NCBI RefSeq assembly: GCF_014395975.1
Contig: NZ_CP060714.1
Span: forward strand, 1,054,001 to 1,118,000
Reading direction: 5' to 3'
From: Diaphorobacter ruginosibacter
GTDB lineage: Bacteria; Pseudomonadota; Gammaproteobacteria; Burkholderiales; Burkholderiaceae_C
Length of the DNA stretch: 64,000 bases
Shown here: positions 16,345 to 25,905 of the stretch, piece after piece
Position numbering within the stretch: the first letter of the stretch is position 1
Layout: every line of letters starts with the position of its first letter
Notes under the pieces: generated by a model
Databases searched by the model: none
Seen by the model: the letters and a program-made list of their open reading frames with translations, nothing else
What the model was told of the DNA's origin: nothing
Program-made: the position numbers and the translations under genes

Positions 16345-18951
16345 TCAAGCGCTTCGAGCCCCAGTGAGCTGATCGACCACCGGATTGCCGCTGCCGGGAG
16401 GCTGCGCCTGCGGCTGCGCCACCGATATGGTGGCCGGCGGCGAGAGGTGCAGGCCCGCTTCGCGCAGCGCCTCCAGGATGTTGAACAGCAACTCGCTGCG
16501 CACGCCGCCCGTGTTGCGCGGGCTGCCGATGTAGCCGATGGCGAGGAAGGTCAGCGTGCCGTTGGTGATGCCCTCGAGCTGCACGATGGGCGAGGGCGAC
16601 TCGAGGATGTTCGGGTGCGAGGTATAGGCATGCAGGATGATCTCGCGCACGCGTGGTGCGTCGGTGTCCAGCGGCGCGGGCAGGCGCATCAGCACGCGGC
16701 CCGGTGCGCCAGCCTGGGTCATGTTGCGCACGGCCTTGGTGATGAACTCCGAGTTCGGAACAATCATTGTCGAGCGATCGGGCAACTGGATTTCCGTGGC
16801 GCGCACATTCACGCGGCGCACGTCGCCCTCCGTATCGCCCAGGATCACCCAGTCGCCCACCTTCACCGGCCGCTCCGCGAGAAGAATCAGGCCCGAGATG
16901 AAGTTCTGCACGATCGCCTGTAGACCGAAGCCGATACCCACCGACAGGGCGCTGGCCACCCAGGCGATGCGCTCCACGCTGATGCCCAGGCCCGCGAGCG
17001 CGGCCGCGACGACCACCACGCCACCCAGCGAGCCGGTGAGGGTGGTGATGGAGCTGCGCATGCCGGGCTCCAGCGAGGTGTTGGGGAAGTAGCGATTGGT
17101 GAGCCAGCGCTTGAACAGCTGGAGCGCGATGAAGCCGCCGCAGATCACCATCGCTGCGGTGAGCAGGGCCTCGGGATCGATGGTGAAGTCGCCGATGCTC
17201 AGGCTGCGGTTCACGGTGGTGCCCCGCCGGAACACCTCGTCGGGGCTGGTGCCCAGCGGCGCCATGAGCGCGATCACCGTGTAGAAAAAGAGCGCCACGC
17301 GCAGCAGGCCGGAGGTGAGCACGGAGAGCTGGTCGAGCAGCCGTTCCTCGATCCCGAAGCTGGCGTGCAGCTTGGCGCCGAAGGCGCCCCTGGACGAGAG
17401 CAGCGCGTCGCACAGGTCGTCCGTCAGCTTGAGGAGCAGGTACACGGTACTGAGCACCACGATGCACCACACCAGCTGCTTGGCCATGGTGGAGGCCAAT
17501 GCAACAAAGCCGCTGGCCGTGGCTACGAGGATGGCAATCGCCGCCAGGCCCGATGCAGCCGCGAGCAGGCCGAACCAGAACGGGCGGGTTGCGCCAGGCT
17601 CCGGAGTGCTGGCGGTGTCCGCTGCGCTTTCCGGGCTGTCTGCTTCGGTGCCTGTTCCGGTGCCCGTGTTGGCGCCGGCGGCCTGGCTGTCGGCCGCGGA
17701 GTTGCGCAGGCGACGCAGCGCGGCGAGCACAAGCAGGGCCGCCACCACGGCAAACAGGGCGTTCACCGCGACTTCGGACACCAGGCTCCAGCCGACGAGA
17801 CCGATGATTTCCGTCATCAGGCCACCGAGCCCGGTGCACAGAGCAAACCACCACGGGAAGGCGCGCAGGCGCCGGGCCAGCGCATTCGAGATGGGCAACA
17901 GCCGCCATGTGGGGCGTTTGCTTGAAAGCAGCACGTGTCCGAGGGACACGACGAAGGCGCCGTAGGCCGTGAGGCCGATGGTCGCGGTTGCGAGTTCCGA
18001 CAGGTCCTCGGGAAGCGGGCCTCCGCGCTGCAGGCCTTCCCAGGCCAGCGATACGCCGATGCCTACGATCAGCACGTTGATGGCTATCGCCGCGCTCGCG
18101 AGCGCGGTGCGGCGCAGCCGTCCGGCCGGCAGGCGCCTGGGCAGAATGCGCAGCAGGATGCGTTCGGCAATCCAGGTCCCCAGCACGATCACGGCCAATG
18201 CGCCCAGCAGGTGCGCCAGCAGGTAGGCCTTGCCGCCCTTGCTGGCGAGCGTGGCAGCCGCGACGCGCTGCAATTCGTTGCCCATCTGCTGCAGAAGAAA
18301 CCAGTCGGTGGCGGCGGCATCTTTCCAGTTGCGCCAGAACGTGGGGCTCAAGGGCGATTCGACACGTGCCGTGAGTGCGGCCTGGAACTGCGCGCGCCGC
18401 TGGCGGGCGAGGTCGGCGCTGCGTTGCTCGGCATCGACGATGATCAGACGCGCAAGCTTGAGGGCCGAGTCCACGGTGCTGCGCTGCTTGTCGAGCGCGG
18501 CGCGTTGCCGGGCGACGTCGGGGGTATCGGCAGGTGCACCCTTCTCGGGTGCGGGGCCGAGGCCCGCGAGTCGGCTGTCGATGTCGGCCAGATCCTCGGC
18601 GCGGCGCTTTGCCAGCTGATCGGCCGCGGCACCGATGGCACTGACCTGGGCCTGCAGCTTGCGGATGTCCTCGTTCTCGCCCAATTTGGCGGGGATGGCG
18701 TCAAGCTGCTTGCGCAGTGCATCGGGCTGGGGCAGCTCGGGCTCGGCGTTTTCCATGCCGGATGAAGAGGGCGACCCCGAGGCAGATGCCGCCGCGGCAG
18801 AAGGACGCGCCGCGGGTCCGCTTTCGGCTGCATGACCGGGCAGCGGCAGCGCCACGGCCAGCATCCAGAGCGTCAGGGCAAGCCACAGCCGGAGAGCGCG
18901 GAGGGCGCTCGAGGGATTCAGAACAATCGTGGGCAGGCGGGAGGTGCGCAT
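16345..18951 (-). CDS. Large MscS-type mechanosensitive channel with DUF3772 domain
   Basis: 868-residue inner-membrane channel. It has a Sec signal (residues about 20-42, ending GHAAE), a periplasmic coiled-coil-rich DUF3772 region (about 70-210: KLGENEDIRKLQAQ), then roughly ten membrane spans. The MscS pore region follows (VERIAWVASALSVGIGFGLQAIVQNFISGLILL). The cytoplasmic beta domain (VKVGDWVILGDTEGDVRRVNVRATEIQLPDRSTMIVPNSEF) and C-terminal domain end with VVDQLTGARSA. Size and layout resemble the YbiO/MscK-like long channels. It protects against hypo-osmotic shock by family analogy. Convergent with the SIP gene, 30 bases apart. Confidence 0.92.
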   Translation of the reverse strand: MRTSRLPTIVLNPSSALRALRLWLALTLWMLAVALPLPGHAAESGPAARPSAAAASASGSPSSSGMENAEPELPQPDALRKQLDAIPAKLGENEDIRKLQAQVSAIGAAADQLAKRRAEDLADIDSRLAGLGPAPEKGAPADTPDVARQRAALDKQRSTVDSALKLARLIIVDAEQRSADLARQRRAQFQAALTARVESPLSPTFWRNWKDAAATDWFLLQQMGNELQRVAAATLASKGGKAYLLAHLLGALAVIVLGTWIAERILLRILPRRLPAGRLRRTALASAAIAINVLIVGIGVSLAWEGLQRGGPLPEDLSELATATIGLTAYGAFVVSLGHVLLSSKRPTWRLLPISNALARRLRAFPWWFALCTGLGGLMTEIIGLVGWSLVSEVAVNALFAVVAALLVLAALRRLRNSAADSQAAGANTGTGTGTEADSPESAADTASTPEPGATRPFWFGLLAAASGLAAIAILVATASGFVALASTMAKQLVWCIVVLSTVYLLLKLTDDLCDALLSSRGAFGAKLHASFGIEERLLDQLSVLTSGLLRVALFFYTVIALMAPLGTSPDEVFRRGTTVNRSLSIGDFTIDPEALLTAAMVICGGFIALQLFKRWLTNRYFPNTSLEPGMRSSITTLTGSLGGVVVVAAALAGLGISVERIAWVASALSVGIGFGLQAIVQNFISGLILLAERPVKVGDWVILGDTEGDVRRVNVRATEIQLPDRSTMIVPNSEFITKAVRNMTQAGAPGRVLMRLPAPLDTDAPRVREIILHAYTSHPNILESPSPIVQLEGITNGTLTFLAIGYIGSPRNTGGVRSELLFNILEALREAGLHLSPPATISVAQPQAQPPGSGNPVVDQLTGARSA

Positions 18952-19083
18952 GGGGGTCGAACGGATCGAACGAGTCGAACAATGGTCATGCGCGAATGTA
19001 GCTTGGTGAACGGTACGCTGGCGTAAGAACGTGTTTACGTTCTCAGACGGGGGGGCACCAGCGCACGGTGCAGGTACGCCGAT

Positions 19084-19842
19084 TCAGCTCGCGGGGCTGA
19101 ACAGGTCGACGCGGTCGGTGATGATGCTGTCCGTGCCGATGTCGATCAGGCGCCGGGCTTCCCACTCGTCATTGACGGTATAGCTGCTGCAGCGCATGCC
19201 GGCGGCGTGGACGCGCTCCACGAGTTCGGCGCTCCATAGCGCATGGTTGAGCACCATCGCGACGCAGCCCAGTTCGAGCGCGATCCGGGTGTCGGCCTCG
19301 CCGGTTCCGTCGGCGAATTTGTCGACCAGCAGGCCTCGGGGAATGTGGGGTGCGCTGGCCCTGGCGCCACGCAGGGAGTCGGGCTTGAAAGAGGTGAACA
19401 GTGGCGGTACGGCGTCCCTGGGCCACAGGCGCTGCATCAGTTCGCCGGTGGCCTTGCCGGTGAGTTCCTCCTGCCCCGGGGTCGGCTTGATCTCCACGTT
19501 CAGGTGCAGATGGTTGGCAATGCACCAGCGTGCCAGCGCTTCGAGCGTGGGCAGGGGCTCGCCCGCAAACGATCGCGAGTGCCATGCCCCCGCGTCGAAC
19601 TGCGCAAGTTCGCCCATCGTGCGGTCGCTGCCGGTGCCGGTGCCGTTGGTGGTGCGCTTCAGATCGGTGTCGTGCATGAGGAACAGCACGCCGTCCTGGC
19701 TCAGCTTGGCATCGCACTCGAACATGCGGTAGCCGTAGGTTGCGCCCATGCGGAACGCGACCAGGGTGTTCTCGGGGGCCAGCTTGCCTGCGCCACGGTG
19801 TGCCACCCAGCGCGGATAGGGCCATGCGGCCAGGGTTGTCAT
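19084..19842 (-). CDS. ugpQ: Glycerophosphodiester phosphodiesterase (cytosolic)
   Basis: Hydrolyses glycerophosphodiesters to glycerol-3-phosphate. The 252-residue protein has the GDPD barrel motifs VAHRGAGKLAPENTLVAF (catalytic His and Glu), FECDAKLSQDGVLFLMHDTDLKRTTNGTG (metal Glu/Asp and second His) and LNVEIKP. No signal peptide is seen, so it should act on substrates brought in by the Ugp transporter. The start MTTLAAWPYPRWVAHRG has GGGAGA upstream. Its ATG overlaps the stop of a decayed VOC gene (ATGA), with ugpC further upstream. Confidence 0.95.
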   Translation of the reverse strand: MTTLAAWPYPRWVAHRGAGKLAPENTLVAFRMGATYGYRMFECDAKLSQDGVLFLMHDTDLKRTTNGTGTGSDRTMGELAQFDAGAWHSRSFAGEPLPTLEALARWCIANHLHLNVEIKPTPGQEELTGKATGELMQRLWPRDAVPPLFTSFKPDSLRGARASAPHIPRGLLVDKFADGTGEADTRIALELGCVAMVLNHALWSAELVERVHAAGMRCSSYTVNDEWEARRLIDIGTDSIITDRVDLFSPAS

Positions 19843-19974
19843 AGAGGTTCTCCCAATTTGATCAGGTTGCCGTGCGGATCGATCACGTAGAGCCTGCCAA
19901 CGAAAAAGGCCCCGCTGACCGCGAGGTCCGCAGGTGCCAAGCACCGGAACCGTGGCGTGAATCAGCGAGGCCAT
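19839..19974 (-). pseudogene. Remnant of a VOC (glyoxalase-fold) gene between ugpC and ugpQ
   Basis: From the ATG at 19974 frame one reads MASLIHATVPVLGT, a normal VOC N terminus. It then loses sense, while the frame shifted by one base reads ADLAVSGAFFV and directly LYVIDPHGNLIKLGEPL before a stop at 19839-19841. These are the first helix and the very last strand of a roughly 120-residue glyoxalase-fold protein. About 75 middle residues are missing and one extra T lies in the ACCTGCGG stretch. The stop still overlaps the ugpQ start, so the ancestral gene was coupled to it. Inference; needs an intact homologue to confirm. Confidence 0.6.
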
Positions 19975-20001
19975 GGGCGTCTTCTGCAGAAGGCTGCTGC
20001 G

Positions 20002-21021
<1,020 letters not shown>

Positions 21022-21079
21022 ATGAAAATCTTTTTCGAATTCGTTCTGGTTGAAGCGGGTCGGTTGCTGTGCCTGCGGA

Positions 21080-21931
21080 TTACTTCTCGGTATCCACCAG
21101 GCCCTTGACGAACCACTTCTGCATCAGAATCACGACGGCTGCAGGCGGCAGCATCGCAATGATGGTCGTTGCCATTGCCACGTTCCAGTCGATGGCGGCC
21201 TCGCCGCCGCCAGCCACCATGCGCTTGATGCCGATGACCACGGGGTACATGTCCTCCGAGGTGGTCATGAGCAGCGGCCACAGGTACTGGTTCCAGCCGT
21301 AGATGAACTGGATCACGAACAGCGCGGCGATCGATGTCTTGGACAGCGGCACCAGCACATCCTTGAAGAAGCGCATGGGGCCGGCACCGTCGATGCGCGC
21401 GGCCTCCACGAGCTCGTCGGGAACCGTGAGGAAGAACTGGCGGAACAGGAAGGTGGCCGTGGCCGAGGCGATCAGCGGCAGCGTGAGACCCGCGTAGCTG
21501 TTGAGCAGGCCGAGGTCGGCAACCACCTTGTAGGTGGGCAGGATACGCACTTCGACGGGCAGCATCAGCGTCACGAAGATCGCCCAGAAGCACAGCTGCT
21601 TGAACGGAAAGCGGAAGTACACGATCGCGAACGCGGACAGCAGCGAGATCGCAATCTTGCCGACGGTGATGACCATGGCGGTGACGAAGCTCACCCACAT
21701 CATGCGCACGAGGTCGGTGTTGGAGCCGAGCTTGCCGGAGCCGAACAGGGCTTCCTTGTAGCTCTCGAGCATGTTGGTGCCCGGCCAGAGCGGCATGGGC
21801 GCCTGCACGATTTCCTGTGCGGTGTGGGTGGAGGCGATGAGCGCCAGGTAGATGGGGAAGGCCACGATGGCCACGCCGAGAATCATCACGGCGTGCGACA
21901 GCACATCGAGCCAGGGACGTCGGTCAATCAT
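21080..21931 (-). CDS. ugpE: sn-Glycerol-3-phosphate ABC transporter permease UgpE
   Basis: 283-residue inner-membrane permease of the MalG family. It has six spans (about 12-35, 85-107, 118-140, 150-170, 195-218, 250-272) and the EAA loop (ELVEAARIDGAGPMRFFKDVLVPLSK) that docks on UgpC. The last residues (GLVDTEK) match UgpE-like ends. Two bases separate its ATG from the stop of ugpA. Confidence 0.95.
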   Translation of the reverse strand: MIDRRPWLDVLSHAVMILGVAIVAFPIYLALIASTHTAQEIVQAPMPLWPGTNMLESYKEALFGSGKLGSNTDLVRMMWVSFVTAMVITVGKIAISLLSAFAIVYFRFPFKQLCFWAIFVTLMLPVEVRILPTYKVVADLGLLNSYAGLTLPLIASATATFLFRQFFLTVPDELVEAARIDGAGPMRFFKDVLVPLSKTSIAALFVIQFIYGWNQYLWPLLMTTSEDMYPVVIGIKRMVAGGGEAAIDWNVAMATTIIAMLPPAAVVILMQKWFVKGLVDTEK

Positions 21932-21933
21932 GC

Positions 21934-22815
21934 TCAGTACTGCACTTTCTTTTCAACATAACGGAACTGCACCACGGTGAGCGCAATGACGATGAACATC
22001 AGGATCACGGACTGCGCGGCCGAGCCGCCCAGGTCGAGCGCCTTGAAGCCATCGAGGTACACCTTGTAGACCAGGATGGTCGTGGACTGGCCGGGGCCGC
22101 CGTGCGTGGTCGCGTCGATGATGCCGAAGGTGTCGAAGAACGCGTAGACGATGTTGATCACCAGCAGGAAGAACGTGGTCGGCGAAAGCAGCGGCAACTG
22201 CACGTTCAGGAAGCGGCGCCACGGACCCGCGCCATCGATCGAGGCAGCCTCGATGAGCGACTTCGGGATCGACTGCAGCCCTGCGAGGAAGAACAGGAAG
22301 TTGTAGGAGATCTGCTTCCAGACGGCCGCCATCACGATCAGCGCCATGGCCTGGTTCTCGTTCATGAGGAAGTTCCAGCTGTAGCCGATGCGCTCGAGGA
22401 AGTACGACACCACGCCAAGCGAGGGCGAGAACATGAACACCCACAGCACGCCGGCGATCACGGGGGCGACGGCGTAGGGCACGATCAGGAGCGTCTTGTA
22501 GACCATGGCGAAGCGCACGATGCGGTCCGCGAAGATCGCAAGAGCGAGCGAGATCGCAATGCCGACGCCCGCGACCAGCACCGAGAAGATGGCCGTGCGG
22601 TAGAAGGATTCGAGATAGGACTCATCCTGGAACAGCTGCGCGAAGTTCGCGAAACCCACCCATTCCTTGCTGAGGCCGAATGCGTCCTCCATCTGGAAGG
22701 ACTGCAGGATGGCCTGCGCGGCAGGCCAGAAGAAGAAGACGCCGATGATGGCCATCTGCGGTAGCAGCAGCAACCAGGGGAGCCAGGCGGAGCGGAAAAG
22801 GACTCGTTTTTCCAT
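21934..22815 (-). CDS. ugpA: sn-Glycerol-3-phosphate ABC transporter permease UgpA
   Basis: 293-residue inner-membrane permease of the MalF type. It starts MEKRVLFRSAWLPWLLLLPQM, has six spans and carries the EAA loop (LIEAASIDGAGPWRRFLNVQLPLLSP). GG-PGQSTTILVYKVYLDGF, typical of UgpA, lies near residue 235. Downstream of ugpB across a hairpin with a U-run that could trim transcription before the permease genes. Confidence 0.95.
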   Translation of the reverse strand: MEKRVLFRSAWLPWLLLLPQMAIIGVFFFWPAAQAILQSFQMEDAFGLSKEWVGFANFAQLFQDESYLESFYRTAIFSVLVAGVGIAISLALAIFADRIVRFAMVYKTLLIVPYAVAPVIAGVLWVFMFSPSLGVVSYFLERIGYSWNFLMNENQAMALIVMAAVWKQISYNFLFFLAGLQSIPKSLIEAASIDGAGPWRRFLNVQLPLLSPTTFFLLVINIVYAFFDTFGIIDATTHGGPGQSTTILVYKVYLDGFKALDLGGSAAQSVILMFIVIALTVVQFRYVEKKVQY

Positions 22816-22823
22816 ATGCCTTC

Positions 22824-22869
22824 AAAAACCAAAAAAACCGCCGAGGCCCTCTTGGGGCCGCGGAGGCGT
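22824..22869 (-). terminator. Attenuating hairpin between ugpB and ugpA
   Basis: On the minus strand a GC-rich imperfect stem (CCGC and GGCCC pairing with GGGCC and GCGG, small bulge, AAGA-type loop) is followed by TTTTTTTGGTTTTTG. It has intrinsic-terminator form but lies inside the operon, eight bases before the ugpA start. Partial termination would keep the binding protein in excess over the permease. Confidence 0.6.
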
Positions 22870-22937
22870 ATGTGAAAGATGTGCGATGTGGGCCCTCGCG
22901 CCGCCCGGGGACGGCTTGAGGGATTCACGATGATGAC

Positions 22938-24254
22938 TTACTTGCCCTTGTTGGCAGCTTCGAAGCGTGTCAGCAGTTCGTCGCCACGCTTGACGATGGA
23001 GTCCAGCGCTTCCTTGGCGGACTTCTTGCCGGCCCAGACCTGTTCGAGTTCTTCGTCCTCGATGGTACGGATCTGCACGTAGTTGCCCAGGCGGATGCCG
23101 CGCGAATTGTCCGTCACCTTGCGGATCATCTGGTTCACGGCGGTGTCGGTGCCGGGGTTCTTCTGGTAGAAGCCCGACTTTTCGGTCAGGTCGAACGATG
23201 CCATGGTCACAGGCAGGTAGCCCGTGCGCTGGTGGCTGGCCGCCTGCACCTTGGTCTGCGAGATGAACTCGAAGAACTTGGCGACGCCCTTGTACTCTTC
23301 GGCCTTCTTGCCGGCCATGACCCACAGCGAGCCGCCACCGATCACGGTGTTCTGCGGCGCACCCTTCACGTCCGGGTAGTAGGGCAGGTTGGAGATGCCG
23401 TAGGCGAACTTGGCGTTCTTCGCCACATCGCCGTAGAAGCCCGACGACGTCTGGATCATTGCGCACTCGCCCGACACGAACGATGCCTGCGGCAGCGAGC
23501 CACGGCCCTTGTAGACGAATTCACCCGCCTTGGCTGCCTTCTCGAGGTTCTCGATGTGGCGCACGTGGGTGGGCGAGTTGATCTTCAGGCGTGCCTTGAA
23601 GCCGTCCTTGCCCAGGCCGTTCTGGTGCGTTGCGAATTCCACGTTGTGCCATGTGGAGAAGGATTCGAGCTGGGTCCAGCCCATCCACGCGAGCGTCATC
23701 GGGCAGCTGTGGCCGCTGGCCTTGAGCTTTTTGGCCGCTTCGAACACTTCGGGCCAGGTGGCCGGTGCCTTGTCGGGATTCAGGCCGGCCTTCTTGAAGG
23801 CGTCCTTGTTGTAGTAGAAAACGGTGGTCGAGCTGTTGAAGGGGAAGCTCAGCATCTGGCCATTGGGAGCCGTGTAGTACGACGCGACGGCCGGGATGTA
23901 GGCCTTGGGATCGAAGGTCACGCCGTTGTCGGACAGCACCTTGGCGACCGGCACGGTGGCGCCCTTGGAGGCCATCATGGTGGCCGTGCCCACTTCGAAC
24001 ACCTGGAGGATGTGCGGTGCGCCGCCCGAGCGGAACGCGGCGACGGCGGCCGTCATGGTTTCGTCGTAGGTACCCTTGTAGGTCGGGATGACCTTGAATT
24101 CCTTCTGGCTCTCGTTGAATTGCTTGGCCAGATCGTTGACCCATTCATTGTTCACAGCCGTCATGGCATGCCACCACTGAATTTCAGTCTGCGCTTGGGC
24201 AGCAATGCCAGTGGTAGCGACGAGGGATGCCATCGCCAGGTGCTTGATCCGCAT
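22938..24254 (-). CDS. ugpB: sn-Glycerol-3-phosphate-binding periplasmic protein
   Basis: 438-residue solute-binding protein of the maltose-binding superfamily. The Sec signal is MRIKHLAMASLVATTGIAAQA with cleavage near residue 21. The mature start TEIQWWHAMTAVNNEWVNDLAKQFN is close to that of UgpB. YYNKDAFKKAGL, MTLAWMGWTQLESF and GGGSLWVMAGKK are further conserved segments. The start is chosen at the ATG preceded by AGGAGC, not the 78-residue longer open frame. First gene of ugpBAEC-(voc)-Q, with candidate PhoB sites upstream. Confidence 0.95.
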   Translation of the reverse strand: MRIKHLAMASLVATTGIAAQAQTEIQWWHAMTAVNNEWVNDLAKQFNESQKEFKVIPTYKGTYDETMTAAVAAFRSGGAPHILQVFEVGTATMMASKGATVPVAKVLSDNGVTFDPKAYIPAVASYYTAPNGQMLSFPFNSSTTVFYYNKDAFKKAGLNPDKAPATWPEVFEAAKKLKASGHSCPMTLAWMGWTQLESFSTWHNVEFATHQNGLGKDGFKARLKINSPTHVRHIENLEKAAKAGEFVYKGRGSLPQASFVSGECAMIQTSSGFYGDVAKNAKFAYGISNLPYYPDVKGAPQNTVIGGGSLWVMAGKKAEEYKGVAKFFEFISQTKVQAASHQRTGYLPVTMASFDLTEKSGFYQKNPGTDTAVNQMIRKVTDNSRGIRLGNYVQIRTIEDEELEQVWAGKKSAKEALDSIVKRGDELLTRFEAANKGK

Positions 24255-24293
24255 GTAGGCTCCTATGGGGATATGAGTAAAGATTGAGGCGAG

Positions 24294-24328
24294 ATGGTAA
24301 CTCGCCGAAAATGACAGGAAGATGTCGT
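24294..24328 (-). promoter_or_regulatory. Candidate PhoB box and -10 of the ugp operon
   Basis: On the minus strand ACGACAT (24328-24322), four bases, then CTGTCAT (24317-24311), eleven bases start to start as in Pho boxes. Eleven bases later comes a possible -10 TACCAT (24299-24294). The second half-site is a perfect CTGTCAT; the first matches four of seven. The ugp operon is a classic Pho-regulon member in E. coli. Confidence 0.4.
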
Positions 24329-24390
24329 TGTCGCATAGCCGGATTCCCCTCACAACAGGAGAATCCCTTGCGCTTGATGCATGCCCGGGA

Positions 24391-24406
24391 CTGTCATTTG
24401 TGACAG
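24391..24406. promoter_or_regulatory. CTGTCA-TTTG-TGACAG palindrome between ugpB and serA
   Basis: Perfect six-base arms in the 280-bp divergent gap. The left arm plus the next base is CTGTCAT, a PhoB half-site, but the mirror arrangement is not that of a Pho box. It could be a second PhoB contact or a site for another dimeric regulator acting on ugpB or serA. Confidence 0.35.
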
Positions 24407-24534
24407 TCACAGATGTCTGACATTGTGAGTTGTTCAACTCAGGCGTTGCAATTGTCATCGAAAAAGCAAGGTTTTGTGCGATGCACAATGCTTATGGCGA
24501 ACTTGAGTTTGTAACTGCATCACAGGGGAACGCC

Positions 24535-25767
24535 ATGACAGCCAGAACGTCGCTCGACAAGGACAAGATCAAATTCCTGTTGCTGGAGGGAATTCACCCC
24601 AGCGCGCTGGAGGTATTGCACGGCTCGGGCTACTCCCAGATCGAAACCGTCAAGGGTGCGCTGCCCGAGGAGGAGCTCCTGGAGCGCATCGCCGACGTGC
24701 ATTTCCTTGGCATCCGTTCGCGTACCCAGCTCACGCCGGCCGTGTTCGAAAAGGCGCACAAGCTCGTGGCCGTGGGCGCCTTCTGCATCGGCACCAACCA
24801 GATCGACCTGCAGGCGGCACGCGAGCAGGGCGTGGTGGTGTTCAACGCGCCGTACTCCAACACCCGGTCGGTGGCGGAGCTGGTGCTGGCCGAGACGATT
24901 CTGCTGCTGCGCGGCATTCCCGCCAAGAATGCCGCCGTGCACCGTGGCGGCTGGAGCAAGAGCGCCGAGCAGTCCTACGAGGCGCGCGGCAAGACGCTGG
25001 GCATCGTGGGCTATGGCTCGATCGGCACGCAGCTCTCCGTGCTGGCGGAGTCTCTGGGCATGAAGGTGATCTTCCATGACGTGGTCAGCAAGCTGCCGCT
25101 CGGCAATGCGCACCAGGTGGCCTCGCTCGACGAACTGCTCGCCCAGAGCGATGTGGTGTCGCTGCACGTGCCGGAACTGGCGTCCACGCAGTGGATAATC
25201 GGTGCGCCCCAGCTGGCGCGCATGAAGCAGGGTGCGATCCTGCTGAACGCGTCGCGCGGCACGGTGGTGGAGATCGACGCCCTGGCCGATGCGCTCAAGA
25301 GCGGCCATCTCGCGGGTGCGGCGGTGGACGTCTTTCCCGTGGAGCCACGCTCGAATGCCGACGTGTTCGAATCTCCGCTGCGGGGGCTGGACAATGTGAT
25401 CCTCACACCGCACATCGGGGGCTCGACGATGGAGGCGCAGGCCAACATCGGCCTGGAGGTGGCGGAGAAACTCGTGAAGTTCAGCGACAACGGCACGACC
25501 ACCTCGTCGGTGAACTTCCCCGAGGTGGCGCTGCCCGCGCACCCCGGCAAGCACCGGCTGCTGCACATCCACCGCAACGTTCCGGGCGTGCTCTCGCAGA
25601 TCAACCAGATCATGTCTGACAACCACATCAACATCTCGGCGCAGTTCCTGCAGACCAACGAAACGCTGGGCTACGTGGTGATCGACCTGGATGCACGCTC
25701 TTCCGACATCGCTCTGGAGAAGCTTGCCAAGGTGCCTGGCACGATCCGCACACGCGTGCTGTTCTGA
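24535..25767 (+). CDS. serA: D-3-phosphoglycerate dehydrogenase
   Basis: Oxidises 3-phosphoglycerate, the first step of serine synthesis. The 410-residue product equals the E. coli SerA length. It has FLGIRSRTQLT, GAFCIGTNQIDL, the NAD-binding TLGIVGYGSIG, NASRGTVVEIDAL and HIGGSTMEAQ with the catalytic His. The C-terminal ACT domain (about 338-410, HRNVPGVLSQINQIMSDNHINI) binds serine for feedback inhibition. The start MTARTSLDKDKIKFLLLEG has AGGGGA upstream; a 35-residue longer frame is discarded. Divergent from ugpB. Confidence 0.96.
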   Translation: MTARTSLDKDKIKFLLLEGIHPSALEVLHGSGYSQIETVKGALPEEELLERIADVHFLGIRSRTQLTPAVFEKAHKLVAVGAFCIGTNQIDLQAAREQGVVVFNAPYSNTRSVAELVLAETILLLRGIPAKNAAVHRGGWSKSAEQSYEARGKTLGIVGYGSIGTQLSVLAESLGMKVIFHDVVSKLPLGNAHQVASLDELLAQSDVVSLHVPELASTQWIIGAPQLARMKQGAILLNASRGTVVEIDALADALKSGHLAGAAVDVFPVEPRSNADVFESPLRGLDNVILTPHIGGSTMEAQANIGLEVAEKLVKFSDNGTTTSSVNFPEVALPAHPGKHRLLHIHRNVPGVLSQINQIMSDNHINISAQFLQTNETLGYVVIDLDARSSDIALEKLAKVPGTIRTRVLF

Positions 25768-25905
25768 CCTGCCGCTCATGCCAGGATCGTGAGCGGGCTG
25801 CCGGCCTGCATATTCGGAAAACGCGCTTCCATAGTCTCAAAAATTGGTGGTGGTCGCGCGGCTGACGTGCTCAGATGGACGGTTGATTCGGTCCACAGGA
25901 AATTC

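Noticed and set aside
19026..19043. AGAACGT-GTTT-ACGTTCT inverted repeat between ugpQ and the MscS-type gene
   Set aside because: A seven-base stem without a U-run on either strand and no regulator nearby; noted but not supported as a terminator.
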